Shown: positions 50,391-60,305, counted from the first letter of the stretch. The stretch is 64,000 nucleotides of DNA from Candidatus Methanosuratincola subterraneus (GCA_004028775.1 RXGA01000001.1:124001-188000), one strand, 5' to 3'. Notes: a model not told the origin generated them from the sequence alone. Program-made: numbers and translations.

Positions 50391-52040
50391 ATGATACCAG
50401 GAGTAGATGATGAGATGAAAAAGAACTTGCTTGTAGGCTCTATTGGGATTGCAATTTTAATTCTGGCTGGGCTGGGATTTGCAGCTTATGGCGGTTATTT
50501 CTCGACCGGCAGCCCAGCTTCAAACAACACCCAAAGTGTAACAAAGGCGCTCACAATCGGGACTACAAACATCGTGAAGACCGACAACTTCGTAAAAGAC
50601 TACTACATGGGCATCTTCGCGGCCTGCTTCATCCTCGACCCCTTGGCAGCGGTCGACCAGGGAGGCAGCATCGTTCCTTACTTGGTCAATTGGTCAACAG
50701 CAGACTCCAAGGACTGGACGATGACGCTAATAAGAAACGCCACCTGGCACGATGGAGTGCCGGTAACCGCCGAGGATGTGGCGTTCACAATAACTTACTT
50801 GAAAGCGAAAGACCCAAACTATGCAACCCACTTCCAGTTCGTGGTCTCGGCAGAGCCTTTGGACAACAGGACTGTCGTGGTTAAGCTAAGCAGGGAATGG
50901 ACCTCTTTCACAACAGGGCTTGCAGCGACTAGGCTTATTCCGAAGCACGTCTGGGCCAATGTCACCGATCCAGCGACCTACGCCGGCAGCGACAGGAATA
51001 TCGGGTGCGGTCCCTTCACCTACGGTGGCTTCGATTCTGCTTCAGGGGCAATGACTTTCAATGCAAACAAAAACTACTGGAGGGGGGCACCTGTTGTTGA
51101 CAAAGTGACCCTCAGGTTCTATACCAGCACTGATGCCATGCTTATGGCCCTTAAGAAGGGCGATATAGCTGCGACTTATGCATATGCTTCCGGGATCGAT
51201 CCAGTTTACGTCCCGCCCCTCCTTGAGGAGAAGAACGTTTCATTTATTATAATGCCAAACTTCGGCGTGGACAACAGCCTCTGGTTCAACTGCATGCGGT
51301 ATCCATACAACATGAGCGAATTCAGGGAAGCTATATCATATGCGCTGGACTATAATGGCTACGTCACGTTCATCGCTGCCGGATATGCTAAGGTGCCAAC
51401 GAAAGGTTGGATACCCGACAGCTGGGATTACTGCGTCGAGAAGCCCCTGCTCGCGAAGAACGCCTCCCGCGCAGCATCAATGCTCGACTCGCTTGGTTTT
51501 GTAGACCGCGACTCTGATGGCTGGAGGGACTTCCCCAATGGCACTGCTTTCACTATGAAGATACTGGCAAGGTCAGACATAGCCCTGTCGATGCGGCTTG
51601 CTGAGCTGGTGAAGAGGGATCTCGAGAACATACGTATAAGGGTCCAGATAATCCCCGCTGACGTCAGCACCTTCCAGACGATCACTCAGAAAACTAAGGA
51701 CTTCGACTCCGCCATATCTAGGACTACCTTCTGGGGTATGATCATGTATGCTGGGGCAGGCACGCTTTACTTCGACAACAGGAATATGGGCTGGGCCAAC
51801 GTTGATGACCCTGAGTACCACGCAGTGGTCGATGAGATACTCCGAACCGCTAACCAGAGTCGCACCAAAGAGCTCTACAGGAGGCTGCAAGACCTTTATG
51901 CCACTAACATGTACGCAATCCCCCTCTACTGGGGCAAGATAATCCAGCCATACCGGTCTGACATGGTCGGCGGTCTTGTCTTCGACACAATGTACGGCAT
52001 CCTCGGCAAAGATACTTGGTTTTCGGTAATTGTAAAGTAG
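50391..52040 (+). CDS. Peptide/nickel-family ABC substrate-binding protein
   Basis: Family 5 solute-binding protein (DppA/NikA type). About 550 residues: N-terminal hydrophobic anchor (LLVGSIGIAILILAGLGFAA), then the family core with DWTMTLIRNATWHDGVPVTAEDVAFT and YYMGIFAACFILDPL. Start: the frame opens at 50337 inside the operator; the predicted transcript start falls on the ATG at 50391 (ATG at 50415 also possible). The operator shared with the F430 operon and the position next to it suggest nickel, free or chelated, as cargo, but oligopeptides cannot be excluded. Confidence 0.85.
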   Translation: MIPGVDDEMKKNLLVGSIGIAILILAGLGFAAYGGYFSTGSPASNNTQSVTKALTIGTTNIVKTDNFVKDYYMGIFAACFILDPLAAVDQGGSIVPYLVNWSTADSKDWTMTLIRNATWHDGVPVTAEDVAFTITYLKAKDPNYATHFQFVVSAEPLDNRTVVVKLSREWTSFTTGLAATRLIPKHVWANVTDPATYAGSDRNIGCGPFTYGGFDSASGAMTFNANKNYWRGAPVVDKVTLRFYTSTDAMLMALKKGDIAATYAYASGIDPVYVPPLLEEKNVSFIIMPNFGVDNSLWFNCMRYPYNMSEFREAISYALDYNGYVTFIAAGYAKVPTKGWIPDSWDYCVEKPLLAKNASRAASMLDSLGFVDRDSDGWRDFPNGTAFTMKILARSDIALSMRLAELVKRDLENIRIRVQIIPADVSTFQTITQKTKDFDSAISRTTFWGMIMYAGAGTLYFDNRNMGWANVDDPEYHAVVDEILRTANQSRTKELYRRLQDLYATNMYAIPLYWGKIIQPYRSDMVGGLVFDTMYGILGKDTWFSVIVK

Positions 52041-52061
52041 GGCTATGCGTGCCAAAGGAAA

Positions 52062-53036
52062 GTGTCTGGCTTGAGGTTCCCTCTTTTTTTATTCAGAAAG
52101 TTCTTGAGGTATTTGGTTCTCGTCTTCGCTATCATTACGGTCAACTTTCTTATCCCTCGCCTGATGCCGGGCGATCCGATGATCTTCATATTCGGAGAGG
52201 AGGTCTACGGTGCCGCAATCAGGAACCCTGAACTCTTTGAGGCTCTTACTGCAAAGTATGGGTTGAATCTTCCCCTGGTCGATCAGTTCTGGATTTACCT
52301 GATGAGCCTGTTCAGGGCAGACTTCGGCTATTCATTCAGCTATGGTCGACAAATCTCTGAGATAATTGCCGAAAGGCTCCCTCTTACTTTAATTATGACC
52401 GTGCCATCCACAGTGCTTTCCCTTGTTGCAGGGACTGCCATCGGTCTCACCCTCGGCTGGGAATCAGACAGGCTGCCAAAACGGTTAGTCTCCGCTGCTT
52501 GCGTGGCAGTACACTCTTTTCCCACATACTGGTTGGCAATGTTGATGCTGCTGTTCTTCTCGCTATGGCTTGGATGGGCGCCGATCGGCGGCGCTCCCCC
52601 TGCTGGAGCATCCTTTGTCGCCATCGTCCAGCATCTGTCCCTGCCTCTCCTGGTTCTCGCGATATTCAACACGGCATATGTGTCGATAATTGTGCGCGGG
52701 CTGACGATCGAGATCTCTGAGGAGCCGTTTGTCATAGCTGCCCTCTCTAAGGGTCTTGGCAAACTCAATTTCAGCCTGCGCCACCTTCTTAAGCCATCCC
52801 TCCCTCCCCTCCTTTCGCTTTTCGCGATCGAGATGGGTTTCGCGTTCTCCGGCGCACTTCTAGTGGAGATTGCATTCAGCTGGCCCGGCATGGGCTATAC
52901 GATGTGGCAGGCCGTGATCGAAAGGGATTACCCTCTGCTACAGGCTTCATTCACAATGGTGGCATTGGTAGTTGTCAGCGCGAATGCCTTGGCTGATGCT
53001 CTTTCTTATGCACTGGATCCGAGGTCAAGATCATGA
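52062..53036 (+). CDS. ABC importer permease 1 (DppB/NikB type)
   Basis: 324 residues, six hydrophobic helices. Typical opening RYLVLVFAIITVNFLIPRLMPGDP, LPLTLIMTVPSTVLSLVAG, and the late GALLVEIAFSWPGMG (family signature). GTG start at 52062. Overlaps permease 2 by 4 nt. Confidence 0.9.
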   Translation: MSGLRFPLFLFRKFLRYLVLVFAIITVNFLIPRLMPGDPMIFIFGEEVYGAAIRNPELFEALTAKYGLNLPLVDQFWIYLMSLFRADFGYSFSYGRQISEIIAERLPLTLIMTVPSTVLSLVAGTAIGLTLGWESDRLPKRLVSAACVAVHSFPTYWLAMLMLLFFSLWLGWAPIGGAPPAGASFVAIVQHLSLPLLVLAIFNTAYVSIIVRGLTIEISEEPFVIAALSKGLGKLNFSLRHLLKPSLPPLLSLFAIEMGFAFSGALLVEIAFSWPGMGYTMWQAVIERDYPLLQASFTMVALVVVSANALADALSYALDPRSRS

Positions 53037-53872
53037 AAAGGTTTGGTTACTCTCCAACTGGGGTTGAGTGGGCCGGCATTGCCCTCATATTGGCGGTATT
53101 TGCAATGACATTGATGTCCTTCTTGCCAGGGGGGTGCTTCGGGATGCCTTCAAGCATTCCTTACCTGCCCCCCTCATCCTCAAACTTCCTTGGAACAAAC
53201 GATATAGGCGATGATGTTTTGGCGATCCTGCTCCAGGGGAGCAGGGTCTCGCTTTCGATAGGGTTGCTTGGCGCTACGGTCTCAACGCTGTTTGGCACCG
53301 TTATAGGCGTATTTGCAGGTTTTATGGGCGGGACCGTGGATGAGGCGCTTGGCTCGATAACTGATTTCTTCCTTGTTGTTCCTGCACTCCCACTGATGAT
53401 TCTACTTGCGGCTTATCTTGGTCCATCATTCATGAATGTCGTGATGGTTATTGGTCTGCTCTGGTGGCCGACAACCGCGAGGATGGTAAGGGCGCGCGCA
53501 CGCCAGATCAGGGGTAGCCCTTTTATCGAGGGGCTGATGGGCGTAGGGGCAAGGAAGCCCTATATCATGTTCAGGCACGTGTTACCCAATGTCTGGGGCA
53601 TTGTGCTAGCCAGGTTTGTGCTTGCGGTTTCCAGCTCGATCCTCTTGGAGGCTGGGCTGAGCTTCATCGGGCTCGGGGATCCGCAAAACCCAAGCTGGGG
53701 TATGATGCTCCATTTCGCCATGACTCGGGGAGCCCTCCTGCACGGGGCTTGGTGGACATTCGTGCCGCCAGGCATCTGCATATCTTTTTCCTCACTTGGC
53801 TTCATCCTGATCGGCATGGGGATGGAGTCCAGGTACAGGTCAAGCACAAAGTCGATAGGTGATGTGTCATGA
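53033..53872 (+). CDS. ABC importer permease 2 (DppC/NikC type)
   Basis: 279 residues. Marks: FLGTNDIGDDVLAILLQGSRVSLSIGLLGA near residue 55, ARMVRARARQIRGSPFIEG (EAA loop region) and LEAGLSFIGLGDPQNPSWG, the classic NikC/DppC C-terminal motif. Overlaps both neighbours by 4 nt. Confidence 0.9.
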   Translation: MKRFGYSPTGVEWAGIALILAVFAMTLMSFLPGGCFGMPSSIPYLPPSSSNFLGTNDIGDDVLAILLQGSRVSLSIGLLGATVSTLFGTVIGVFAGFMGGTVDEALGSITDFFLVVPALPLMILLAAYLGPSFMNVVMVIGLLWWPTTARMVRARARQIRGSPFIEGLMGVGARKPYIMFRHVLPNVWGIVLARFVLAVSSSILLEAGLSFIGLGDPQNPSWGMMLHFAMTRGALLHGAWWTFVPPGICISFSSLGFILIGMGMESRYRSSTKSIGDVS

Positions 53873-54834
53873 AGCAACTCAGCCCGAAATCATATGAAAC
53901 GCCTTCCCAGAGACTCCTAGACTCTGCTCCTCTGCTCGGCTGCAGGGATGTGGTGAAGATCTTCAAATCATACCTAAAGGGAGGCTTCACTGCGCTGGCG
54001 GGCGCATCAATCTCGATCAGGAGAGGGGAACTGCTTGCGTTGATTGGGGAGTCAGGCAGCGGAAAGACCACCTTGGCAAAGATATTGGCAGGCCTGATTC
54101 AACCCACAAGCGGAGAGGTCTTTTTTGGGGATAAGCCGTTAGCCAAGATGGGCAGCAAGGATCTCCTCCACTTCAGGAGAAAAGTCCAGTTCGTGCCGCA
54201 GTACCCCGATCTGGCCCTGGATCCGACATGGTACATTTATGATAGCATAGCGGAGCCGCTGAGGATACACAAGGAAGCGAGAACGCGGGAAGAAGAATTG
54301 GAAAAGGTCCGGTCTGTCTCGTCTAGAGTTGGTCTAGGTTTGGATCAACTTAGGCGCAAGCCGAGGGATCTGAGCGGCGGCGAGCTGCAGAGGGCAGTTC
54401 TTGCTAAAGCTATGGTGCTCAGCCCTGATGTCGTGATAGCAGATGAGCCGACCTCTATGCTCGACCCTTCGACTCAGGCAAAGATTGTCCACCAGCTCCT
54501 TGAAGCCAAGAAGGAAAATGGGTTTGCCGTGCTTTTTGTTACCCATGACTTGAGCCTAGCCGAGGCGATCTCAAATCGAGTTTGCGTAATGCTGGGCGGG
54601 AGTATAGTGGAATCAGGGGCCGCCTCAGATGTATTTTCATCGCCCCTGCACCCGTATACCTTATCTCTCCTCTCGGGATCTGCCTCGGGACTCGAGATGA
54701 ATAGGGGCACTGGGTGCCCATTTTACAGCCAATGCGATGCACGCATGGGGGCATGTTCAAAATCGTCTCCCCCTGAGTTCATGACTGGCAAGGCAAGATC
54801 GGTGAGGTGCTGGCTCTTTGGGCAAGATTATTGA
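53869..54834 (+). CDS. ABC importer ATPase 1 (DppF/NikE type)
   Basis: 321 residues. Walker A GESGSGKTTLAK, signature LSGGELQRAVLAKAM, Walker B VVIADEPTSMLDP, H-loop VTHDLSLAE. C-terminal Cys-rich oligopeptide-transporter tail (GCPFYSQCDARMGACS), which in related ATPases holds a [4Fe-4S] cluster. Its last 17 nt overlap ATPase 2. Confidence 0.9.
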   Translation: MKQLSPKSYETPSQRLLDSAPLLGCRDVVKIFKSYLKGGFTALAGASISIRRGELLALIGESGSGKTTLAKILAGLIQPTSGEVFFGDKPLAKMGSKDLLHFRRKVQFVPQYPDLALDPTWYIYDSIAEPLRIHKEARTREEELEKVRSVSSRVGLGLDQLRRKPRDLSGGELQRAVLAKAMVLSPDVVIADEPTSMLDPSTQAKIVHQLLEAKKENGFAVLFVTHDLSLAEAISNRVCVMLGGSIVESGAASDVFSSPLHPYTLSLLSGSASGLEMNRGTGCPFYSQCDARMGACSKSSPPEFMTGKARSVRCWLFGQDY

Positions 54835-55753
54835 GATTAGGGACCTCTGCGTGGATTTCGAGATGCAACAGATGCGGGTTAGTGCACTCAATGGCGTCAA
54901 CCTTGAGCTCCAGAGAGGTGAAGTGCTGGGTGTGCTCGGGGAGTCAGGCAGCGGAAAGACGGTGCTGCTCAACTCAGTGTTCAGGCTCCTTCCTGAAAAT
55001 GCAAGGTCAAGTGGGGAGATCTTGTATTGCGGCAACGACATTCTTTCCATGGATCGGAAGAGGGCAATGCAGTTGATAGGAAGGCATTTCTCGCTCATAC
55101 CGCAGGGCTTCGGTTCGCTCAATCCCTTCCTAAAATGCTGGCTCCAGATCTCTGAAAGGCCGATGGAGCACTTCAATATGGGAAAGGAAGAAGGATACGG
55201 CACGGCGGTTAGGCTGCTTGGGGATATGGGCATAGAATCCCCTGAGAAAGCTGCCCGCAGCTACAGGCACCAGCTTAGCGGCGGCATGCTGCAGCGGGCT
55301 CTTGTCGCAATGGGCATCTCGGGGAAATCAGAGGCAGTGTTCGTTGACGAGCCGACAAAAGGTCTTGATGAAAGGAAGAAGCGTCTGGTGATCGATCTGC
55401 TCCAATTGGCAAAGCAAAGGACAGGCGCAATGATGATCGTATCGCATGACCTATGCTTCTTAAAAGAGGTGTCGGATAGGGTCTGCGTAATGTACTGTGG
55501 AGAGGTAGTTGAAATATCAAAAACTCGGGATTTCTTCGCCTCTCCTAAGCATCCATACTCCTGGGCGCTGCTCGAGTCTTTACCATCGAGGGGCCTAAAG
55601 CCGATTGAGGGGGAGAATCCGAGCATGGTTTCCCCGCCCCCCGGGTGCAGGTTCAACCCTCGCTGCAGTCACAGATCTGTGAGATGCTTGGATGAGAGAC
55701 CGCCTCTGGCGGAAATTGATGGTTTCAAGGTAAGGTGCTTCAAATATGTCTGA
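54818..55753 (+). CDS. ABC importer ATPase 2 (DppD/NikD type)
   Basis: 311 residues. Walker A GESGSGKTVLLNSV, Q-loop LIPQGFGSLNPF, signature variant LSGGMLQRALVAMG, Walker B AVFVDEPTKGLDE, H-loop VSHDL. C-terminal tail GCRFNPRCSHRSVRC gives the Cys set of the family. TTG start. Forms the ATPase pair with the preceding protein. Confidence 0.9.
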   Translation: MGKIIEIRDLCVDFEMQQMRVSALNGVNLELQRGEVLGVLGESGSGKTVLLNSVFRLLPENARSSGEILYCGNDILSMDRKRAMQLIGRHFSLIPQGFGSLNPFLKCWLQISERPMEHFNMGKEEGYGTAVRLLGDMGIESPEKAARSYRHQLSGGMLQRALVAMGISGKSEAVFVDEPTKGLDERKKRLVIDLLQLAKQRTGAMMIVSHDLCFLKEVSDRVCVMYCGEVVEISKTRDFFASPKHPYSWALLESLPSRGLKPIEGENPSMVSPPPGCRFNPRCSHRSVRCLDERPPLAEIDGFKVRCFKYV

Positions 55754-56573
55754 AATTGGAATAAAGGAAAGTGAAAATAAGATCTACGGCTACGACGAAG
55801 AGCTTTGGTACCTCGTTTTGCGCAGCCAGAACAAGACCGGAGAGAGGGACATTGGTGCGATAGATCGTTACTTGCGCACGCATAGCCCTGGCAAAGAGAT
55901 CTTGGATCTGGGGTGCGGAACAGGCAGGATCTCAAACATGTTGGCTGGAATGGGATACTCGGTGACAGGCATGGACCTTTCTAGCCGATGCATAGGCGAG
56001 GCAAAGAGGCTTGCTCAAGAACTTGGCGTATCCAAAAATGTGACCTACATTGTTGGCGACTATAGGGAGCTTGGCCCCGTCTCTGGAAAGAAATTCGATG
56101 CTGCCCTCTGCATACTTGCCCCTGCGTGGAAGTCTATTGATGAGGCAACTTCGGTCTTTGGGAATCTAGCCCTTCACATGAGGGATGGCGCAATACTTTT
56201 GCTGAGGGAGACTGTCAAGGAGCGTTTCTTGGCTTCTCTGAGCGCGGCTCCATCTGTTCAGAGCTGGTTCAGGGTCGCGGGCGACATTTTGTGCCTCCAT
56301 GCATGGCATTATTACTGCATGGAATCGAGAGTAACGACCACCAAGGAGTTCTACAGGCGCCGGGGCAAAGATTTTGAGTATATTGCCCGGGTAGAACAGG
56401 AGTATGTTCTCCGCTCAATCGCGGATTATTCAGCAGCTCTCGAGCGCGCAGGATGGGATGTCGTGGAAATCGCCAATGAATCTGTTGACCTTCTCGAGCC
56501 TGAGAAGTACAATGACCCGTGGTGGCTTTTCAGTGCATTGATCGTCGCCAAGTTGGGGGGCAGGCGTGCTTAG
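55746..56573 (+). CDS. Class I SAM-dependent methyltransferase
   Basis: 275 residues. Motif I ILDLGCGTGRISNMLAGMG, motif II VTGMDLSS, then IVGDYRELG; a C-terminal half with WHYYCMESRVTTTKEFYRR. It overlaps the importer ATPase by 8 nt and ends the importer operon, so its product is probably made with the importer. Possible roles are modification of a metallophore or of a tetrapyrrole, or detoxification of an imported compound. None is proven; the substrate is unknown. Confidence 0.8.
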   Translation: MSEIGIKESENKIYGYDEELWYLVLRSQNKTGERDIGAIDRYLRTHSPGKEILDLGCGTGRISNMLAGMGYSVTGMDLSSRCIGEAKRLAQELGVSKNVTYIVGDYRELGPVSGKKFDAALCILAPAWKSIDEATSVFGNLALHMRDGAILLLRETVKERFLASLSAAPSVQSWFRVAGDILCLHAWHYYCMESRVTTTKEFYRRRGKDFEYIARVEQEYVLRSIADYSAALERAGWDVVEIANESVDLLEPEKYNDPWWLFSALIVAKLGGRRA

Positions 56574-56688
56574 TTGGAAGCCCGCCTCAAAATAGCGCCT
56601 TTTCCGCCAATACAGCGGCTAGCAATTCGAACTGTTGAACAATAAGCTTAAATTCAAAAATCAATTCACACACTAATGGTAATGCAAT

Positions 56689-57696
56689 TTGGAAAAAAAG
56701 GTGATCCACAGGCGTGAGGCTCAGCTGCTACTGAGGGCTATTAAGGAGGGCAGGATCTCTTTCTTCAAGCCTCTCGTCTCGTTTTCTGGAGGGGTGCACT
56801 ACCCTGAAGTCCAGGAAATTACAGGTGCTGATCCGCATGAGTCTGCAGAGCTTCTGGAAAGTCTAGAACGCGAGGGCATCTTGGCATCTGAGGAAGCAGA
56901 GAACTTGATCGTATGCCCTGTTTGCGGCTCGCACCAGTTCTTCATCCAGATAAGGTGCCGAACATGCGGATCGATGAAGATCTCAAAAGCGCCCATGCTT
57001 GAGCACTTGAAGTGCGGAATGATAGAGACTGAGGATGTCTTCAGGCAGGGGGACCGTCTTGTCTGTCCGAAGTGCCGCAAGCCGCTGACTGCAATAGGCG
57101 TCGACTACCGGAAGCATGGTTATTTCTACCACTGCAGCTCGTGCGGCCGGTTTGACCCAAGCCCCGAGAAGCGTTACATATGCCAAAATGGGCACAGCTC
57201 AGGGGATTCTGATCTGCAGCTCAAGCGCGTGCCTGGGTACAGGCTTAGCCCTGGGGGCCTGGCGATCCTAGAGAAAGAGCTGATCGATCTAGGCAGGGTA
57301 GCCCAGCGGCTCCAGTCCCTAGGCTTCTACGCCGAGGCGCCTGCAAGGATCCGGGGCAAGAGCGGGGTAGTTCACGAGTTCGATCTCGTCGTGTGGGGGA
57401 GCAAAGATTCGGCAGTCCCCTCCGCGGCAGTCAGCATTTACGCCTCTGACAGGCCTCTCGATTCGATGATAGTCCTCGCTACCATGGCAAAATCGATCGA
57501 TGTGGCCTCCGGGGCTACTTTGATCGCTGCCATCCCTTCGCTTGACCAGCCAGCAAGAAACCTGGCGGAGGGCTACGGAATGCAAGTGGTCGAGGCGGGA
57601 TCAGCCTCCGATCTTATCGAGGAGATCAGGACCAGGCTCGAAGGCGTGCTGCAGAAGCCGGAAGTCGTCAGGTCGACCCCTCCTGAGACATACTGA
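56689..57696 (+). CDS. Zinc-ribbon protein, TackOD1-like, paired with a glycosyltransferase
   Basis: 335 residues. An N-terminal wHTH-like part (about 1-70) precedes three Cys pair groups: CPVCGSHQF, CRTCGSM, CPKCRKPL and CSSCGRFD, forming zinc ribbons about 75-160. The C-terminal domain has GKSGVVHEFDLVVWGSK, reminiscent of a PD-(D/E)xK endonuclease-like core, and no membrane helix. The overall plan resembles the TACK-specific output domain TackOD1, named from memory. TTG start, the only one in frame; a TATA-like CTTAAATT lies at about 56647. Stands 20 nt before a GT2 gene, so it may control polysaccharide synthesis (inference). Confidence 0.65.
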   Translation: MEKKVIHRREAQLLLRAIKEGRISFFKPLVSFSGGVHYPEVQEITGADPHESAELLESLEREGILASEEAENLIVCPVCGSHQFFIQIRCRTCGSMKISKAPMLEHLKCGMIETEDVFRQGDRLVCPKCRKPLTAIGVDYRKHGYFYHCSSCGRFDPSPEKRYICQNGHSSGDSDLQLKRVPGYRLSPGGLAILEKELIDLGRVAQRLQSLGFYAEAPARIRGKSGVVHEFDLVVWGSKDSAVPSAAVSIYASDRPLDSMIVLATMAKSIDVASGATLIAAIPSLDQPARNLAEGYGMQVVEAGSASDLIEEIRTRLEGVLQKPEVVRSTPPETY

Positions 57697-57716
57697 CCCC
57701 CGGGAGGCGCCAGTAA

Positions 57717-59174
57717 ATGTCGTACAAGGAGAAAGAGCATTTTTGGGAGATTGCCCTGATCCTTCTCCTTGTATTCGCGACAACAGGGCTCATATTGATC
57801 TTCACCCCCGGCCTACTCGCCTTGATCACCTTCGGATCAGCGGCCCTTCTTGTCGCATACTTCCTGATCCTTATGAGGGTGCCACCCACCAAGGGAAGGT
57901 CGAAGGTCCCGCCCCTCCTGATCTTGGCAATCCTGATCCTTCCCTTATTTTTCGCGGCCGTGGCATTCCTAGAGACATACAGCATCACGCGGTCTATTGC
58001 CTCATCAGTTGTTGCCCTGGGGCTGGTCTTCACATTCTGGAGCAACTTCCTTGCGGTCCCACTGGCAGTCTACCACAAAAGGATAGAGAGGGAAGAGCCG
58101 CCCCTCGAATCATATCCGCTAGTAAGCATCATAGTGCCTGCGTACAATGAGGAGAGGGTCATTGCGAGGACCCTGGAATCCCTGGTTGAGGCTGACTACC
58201 CGAACAAGGAGATAATCATCGTTGACGACGGATCCACCGACAACACGCTCGCAATAGCCTCTTCCTACGAGAAGTTTGGGATCCGGGTCTACCACAAGGA
58301 GAATGGCGGGAAGCACTCCGCTCTAAATTACGGAATCAGGCTCTCGAAAGGCGAAATAATCGTCACAGTCGATGCAGACAGCATTGTCGGTAGGGATGCA
58401 ATAAAAGGTCTGGTTAAGAAGTTCAGGAGCGAGGAGGTCTCAGCAGTCTGCGGCAACATAAAAGTGCTGAACAGGATGAACTGGGTTACTAAATGCCAGG
58501 CGCTGGAGTACATCGCAAGCATAAACATCTTCAGGAGGGCATTCGACCTCTTCGGAGCGGTTGCAGTGGTGCCTGGGGCTCTTGGCGCGTTCAGGAGGTC
58601 TGTTCTGGAAGCGGGAGGGCTTTACGACCCAGACACGATCGTTGAGGATTTCGACACCACGGTCAAGACGCTCAAGGCTGGCAGGATCGTGCAGGCATCG
58701 TCCGAGGCGCTTGCCTATACCGAGGCCCCAACCAGCCTCCGCGACCTCTATAGGCAGAGGATGAGGTGGTACCGGGGCAACTTCCAGACGATCTGGAAGC
58801 ACAGGGATGCTTTCACAAACCCGCGGTTCGGTTTCCTCTACCAGATCACCTTCCCATTCATCTTTTTGACAATGGTGATGCTCCCTTTTGCAGGAATTGC
58901 TGTCTGGGCGTCGGCATTCGCCTCCTTGATCCAGGGTGAGTATCTCCAAATTTTGGCCATGTTCCTGATCTTTGTGTTCCTTCAGTTCTTGCTTAGCCTA
59001 TTGGCGGTTGAGATAGATGGGGAGGACCGGCGGCTCGTCCTTTTTTCGCCATTCTTTGTCTTCGGCTACAAGCAGTTGATAGATTTTTTCCTCATCAAGG
59101 CCCTATTCGACGTGCTGCTCAAGAGGAGGGTTTCATGGACGCGCGTCAGGAGGATAGGGGAGGCTGGCGCTTGA
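57717..59174 (+). CDS. Membrane family 2 glycosyltransferase (processive type)
   Basis: 485 residues. Two to four helices in the first 115 residues, GT2 core with SIIVPAYNEERVIARTLESL, IIIVDDGSTDNT, VDADS (metal Asp), VEDFDT and QRMRWYRGN (the QxxRW of processive enzymes), then three C-terminal helices. Related to poly-N-acetylglucosamine and cellulose synthase-like enzymes that make and export a chain. ATG with GGGAGG upstream. Sugar and product unknown. Confidence 0.88.
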   Translation: MSYKEKEHFWEIALILLLVFATTGLILIFTPGLLALITFGSAALLVAYFLILMRVPPTKGRSKVPPLLILAILILPLFFAAVAFLETYSITRSIASSVVALGLVFTFWSNFLAVPLAVYHKRIEREEPPLESYPLVSIIVPAYNEERVIARTLESLVEADYPNKEIIIVDDGSTDNTLAIASSYEKFGIRVYHKENGGKHSALNYGIRLSKGEIIVTVDADSIVGRDAIKGLVKKFRSEEVSAVCGNIKVLNRMNWVTKCQALEYIASINIFRRAFDLFGAVAVVPGALGAFRRSVLEAGGLYDPDTIVEDFDTTVKTLKAGRIVQASSEALAYTEAPTSLRDLYRQRMRWYRGNFQTIWKHRDAFTNPRFGFLYQITFPFIFLTMVMLPFAGIAVWASAFASLIQGEYLQILAMFLIFVFLQFLLSLLAVEIDGEDRRLVLFSPFFVFGYKQLIDFFLIKALFDVLLKRRVSWTRVRRIGEAGA

Positions 59175-59242
59175 AAACAGAACCTCCTGGAATTGCGCGA
59201 GTCGGCAGAATAAATAAAAAGAAAGAGGCTCTTAGGTCCGGC

Positions 59243-60184
59243 TCATCTGGAAAAGATCTCGTCAACGCTCGCAAGTTGCAGATCATCTATCGTCGACTCC
59301 CCAGAGATTACGGAGTAGGCGCCGATGCACCTCTTGGAGATCTCCCTCACGACTTCTTGGGGCAGCTCTGGTGGGTTCCCCTCTCCCGAGAAGCCCATCC
59401 TCCTTAGGCATTCCCTCAGGAACTCCTTGTCCAAGCAGTGCTTCTCTTGGGGCTCCCCCGGTCTATAGTATTTTATTGCCCACATCCTGGCTGAGTCGTG
59501 GGTTGGCGGCTCATCTATCTGGATAAGCTCCCCCTTGACCGAGCCGAACTCTATTTTGAAATCCGGTATTATTATCCCCCTCTTCTTGCCTTCAGCCTCG
59601 TAGAACTCGAATAGCCTCAGTGTGGCTTCCTCGAGCTCACCCCATGTATCCCTGTCGACTAGCCCCCTCCTTATCGCCTCATCTTTTGAGATCTCTTCGT
59701 CGTGGCCCACGTCCGCCTTTGTAGTCGGGGTTATGACTGCCTCAGGCAGCTCATCCGCAAGCCTCAGCCCGTCAGGGAACTTCATCCCATACATCTCCCT
59801 GCGCCCATCCCTGTACGCCCTCCATAGGGATCCGTACAAGTACTTCCTCACGACCCACTCGACATCGATCCGCTTGGCCTTCTTTACGCGTATCGTACGG
59901 CTATCCTCCACGCTTACCAGGTGGTTTGGGAAGACCTTCCTGCTCCTCTCCATCCAGTAGACAGACAGCTTGAGCAGCGACTCGCCCTTGTGGGGTATCA
60001 GCGTGGGCATTACCACGTCGAATGCTGAGATCCTGTCAGTGTGGTAGATGAGCAACTCGTCCCCGAGGTCATAAACATCCCTCACCTTCCCCCTCCTGGG
60101 GGTCCCTATCCTCAGATCAGAATGCCTCACTACCTCTACTTTTTTGCCCGTGAGCGGGTCATTCACAATCTCCAATGCAGGCAC
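59243..60184 (-). CDS. purC: SAICAR synthetase PurC
   Basis: ATP-dependent coupling of CAIR with aspartate. 313 residues. Marks: GTPRRGKVRDVYDLGDELLIYHTDRISAFDVVMP at the N-terminus in pieces, EWVVRKYLYGSLWRAY, and GELIQIDEPPTHDSARMW. GTG start at 60184. Separate from the main purine operon. Confidence 0.93.
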   Translation of the reverse strand: MPALEIVNDPLTGKKVEVVRHSDLRIGTPRRGKVRDVYDLGDELLIYHTDRISAFDVVMPTLIPHKGESLLKLSVYWMERSRKVFPNHLVSVEDSRTIRVKKAKRIDVEWVVRKYLYGSLWRAYRDGRREMYGMKFPDGLRLADELPEAVITPTTKADVGHDEEISKDEAIRRGLVDRDTWGELEEATLRLFEFYEAEGKKRGIIIPDFKIEFGSVKGELIQIDEPPTHDSARMWAIKYYRPGEPQEKHCLDKEFLRECLRRMGFSGEGNPPELPQEVVREISKRCIGAYSVISGESTIDDLQLASVDEIFSR

Positions 60185-60305
60185 CGTGGACTATTGGTTT
60201 TTTTGTGGTTATATCCTTTCCTTCGTTTTACTTCACTTGCCTTCCTGCCCAAACTCCATGCCAACAAAAATCCGGCGCAATGTCGCTTAATATATCGCAT
60301 AAGAT

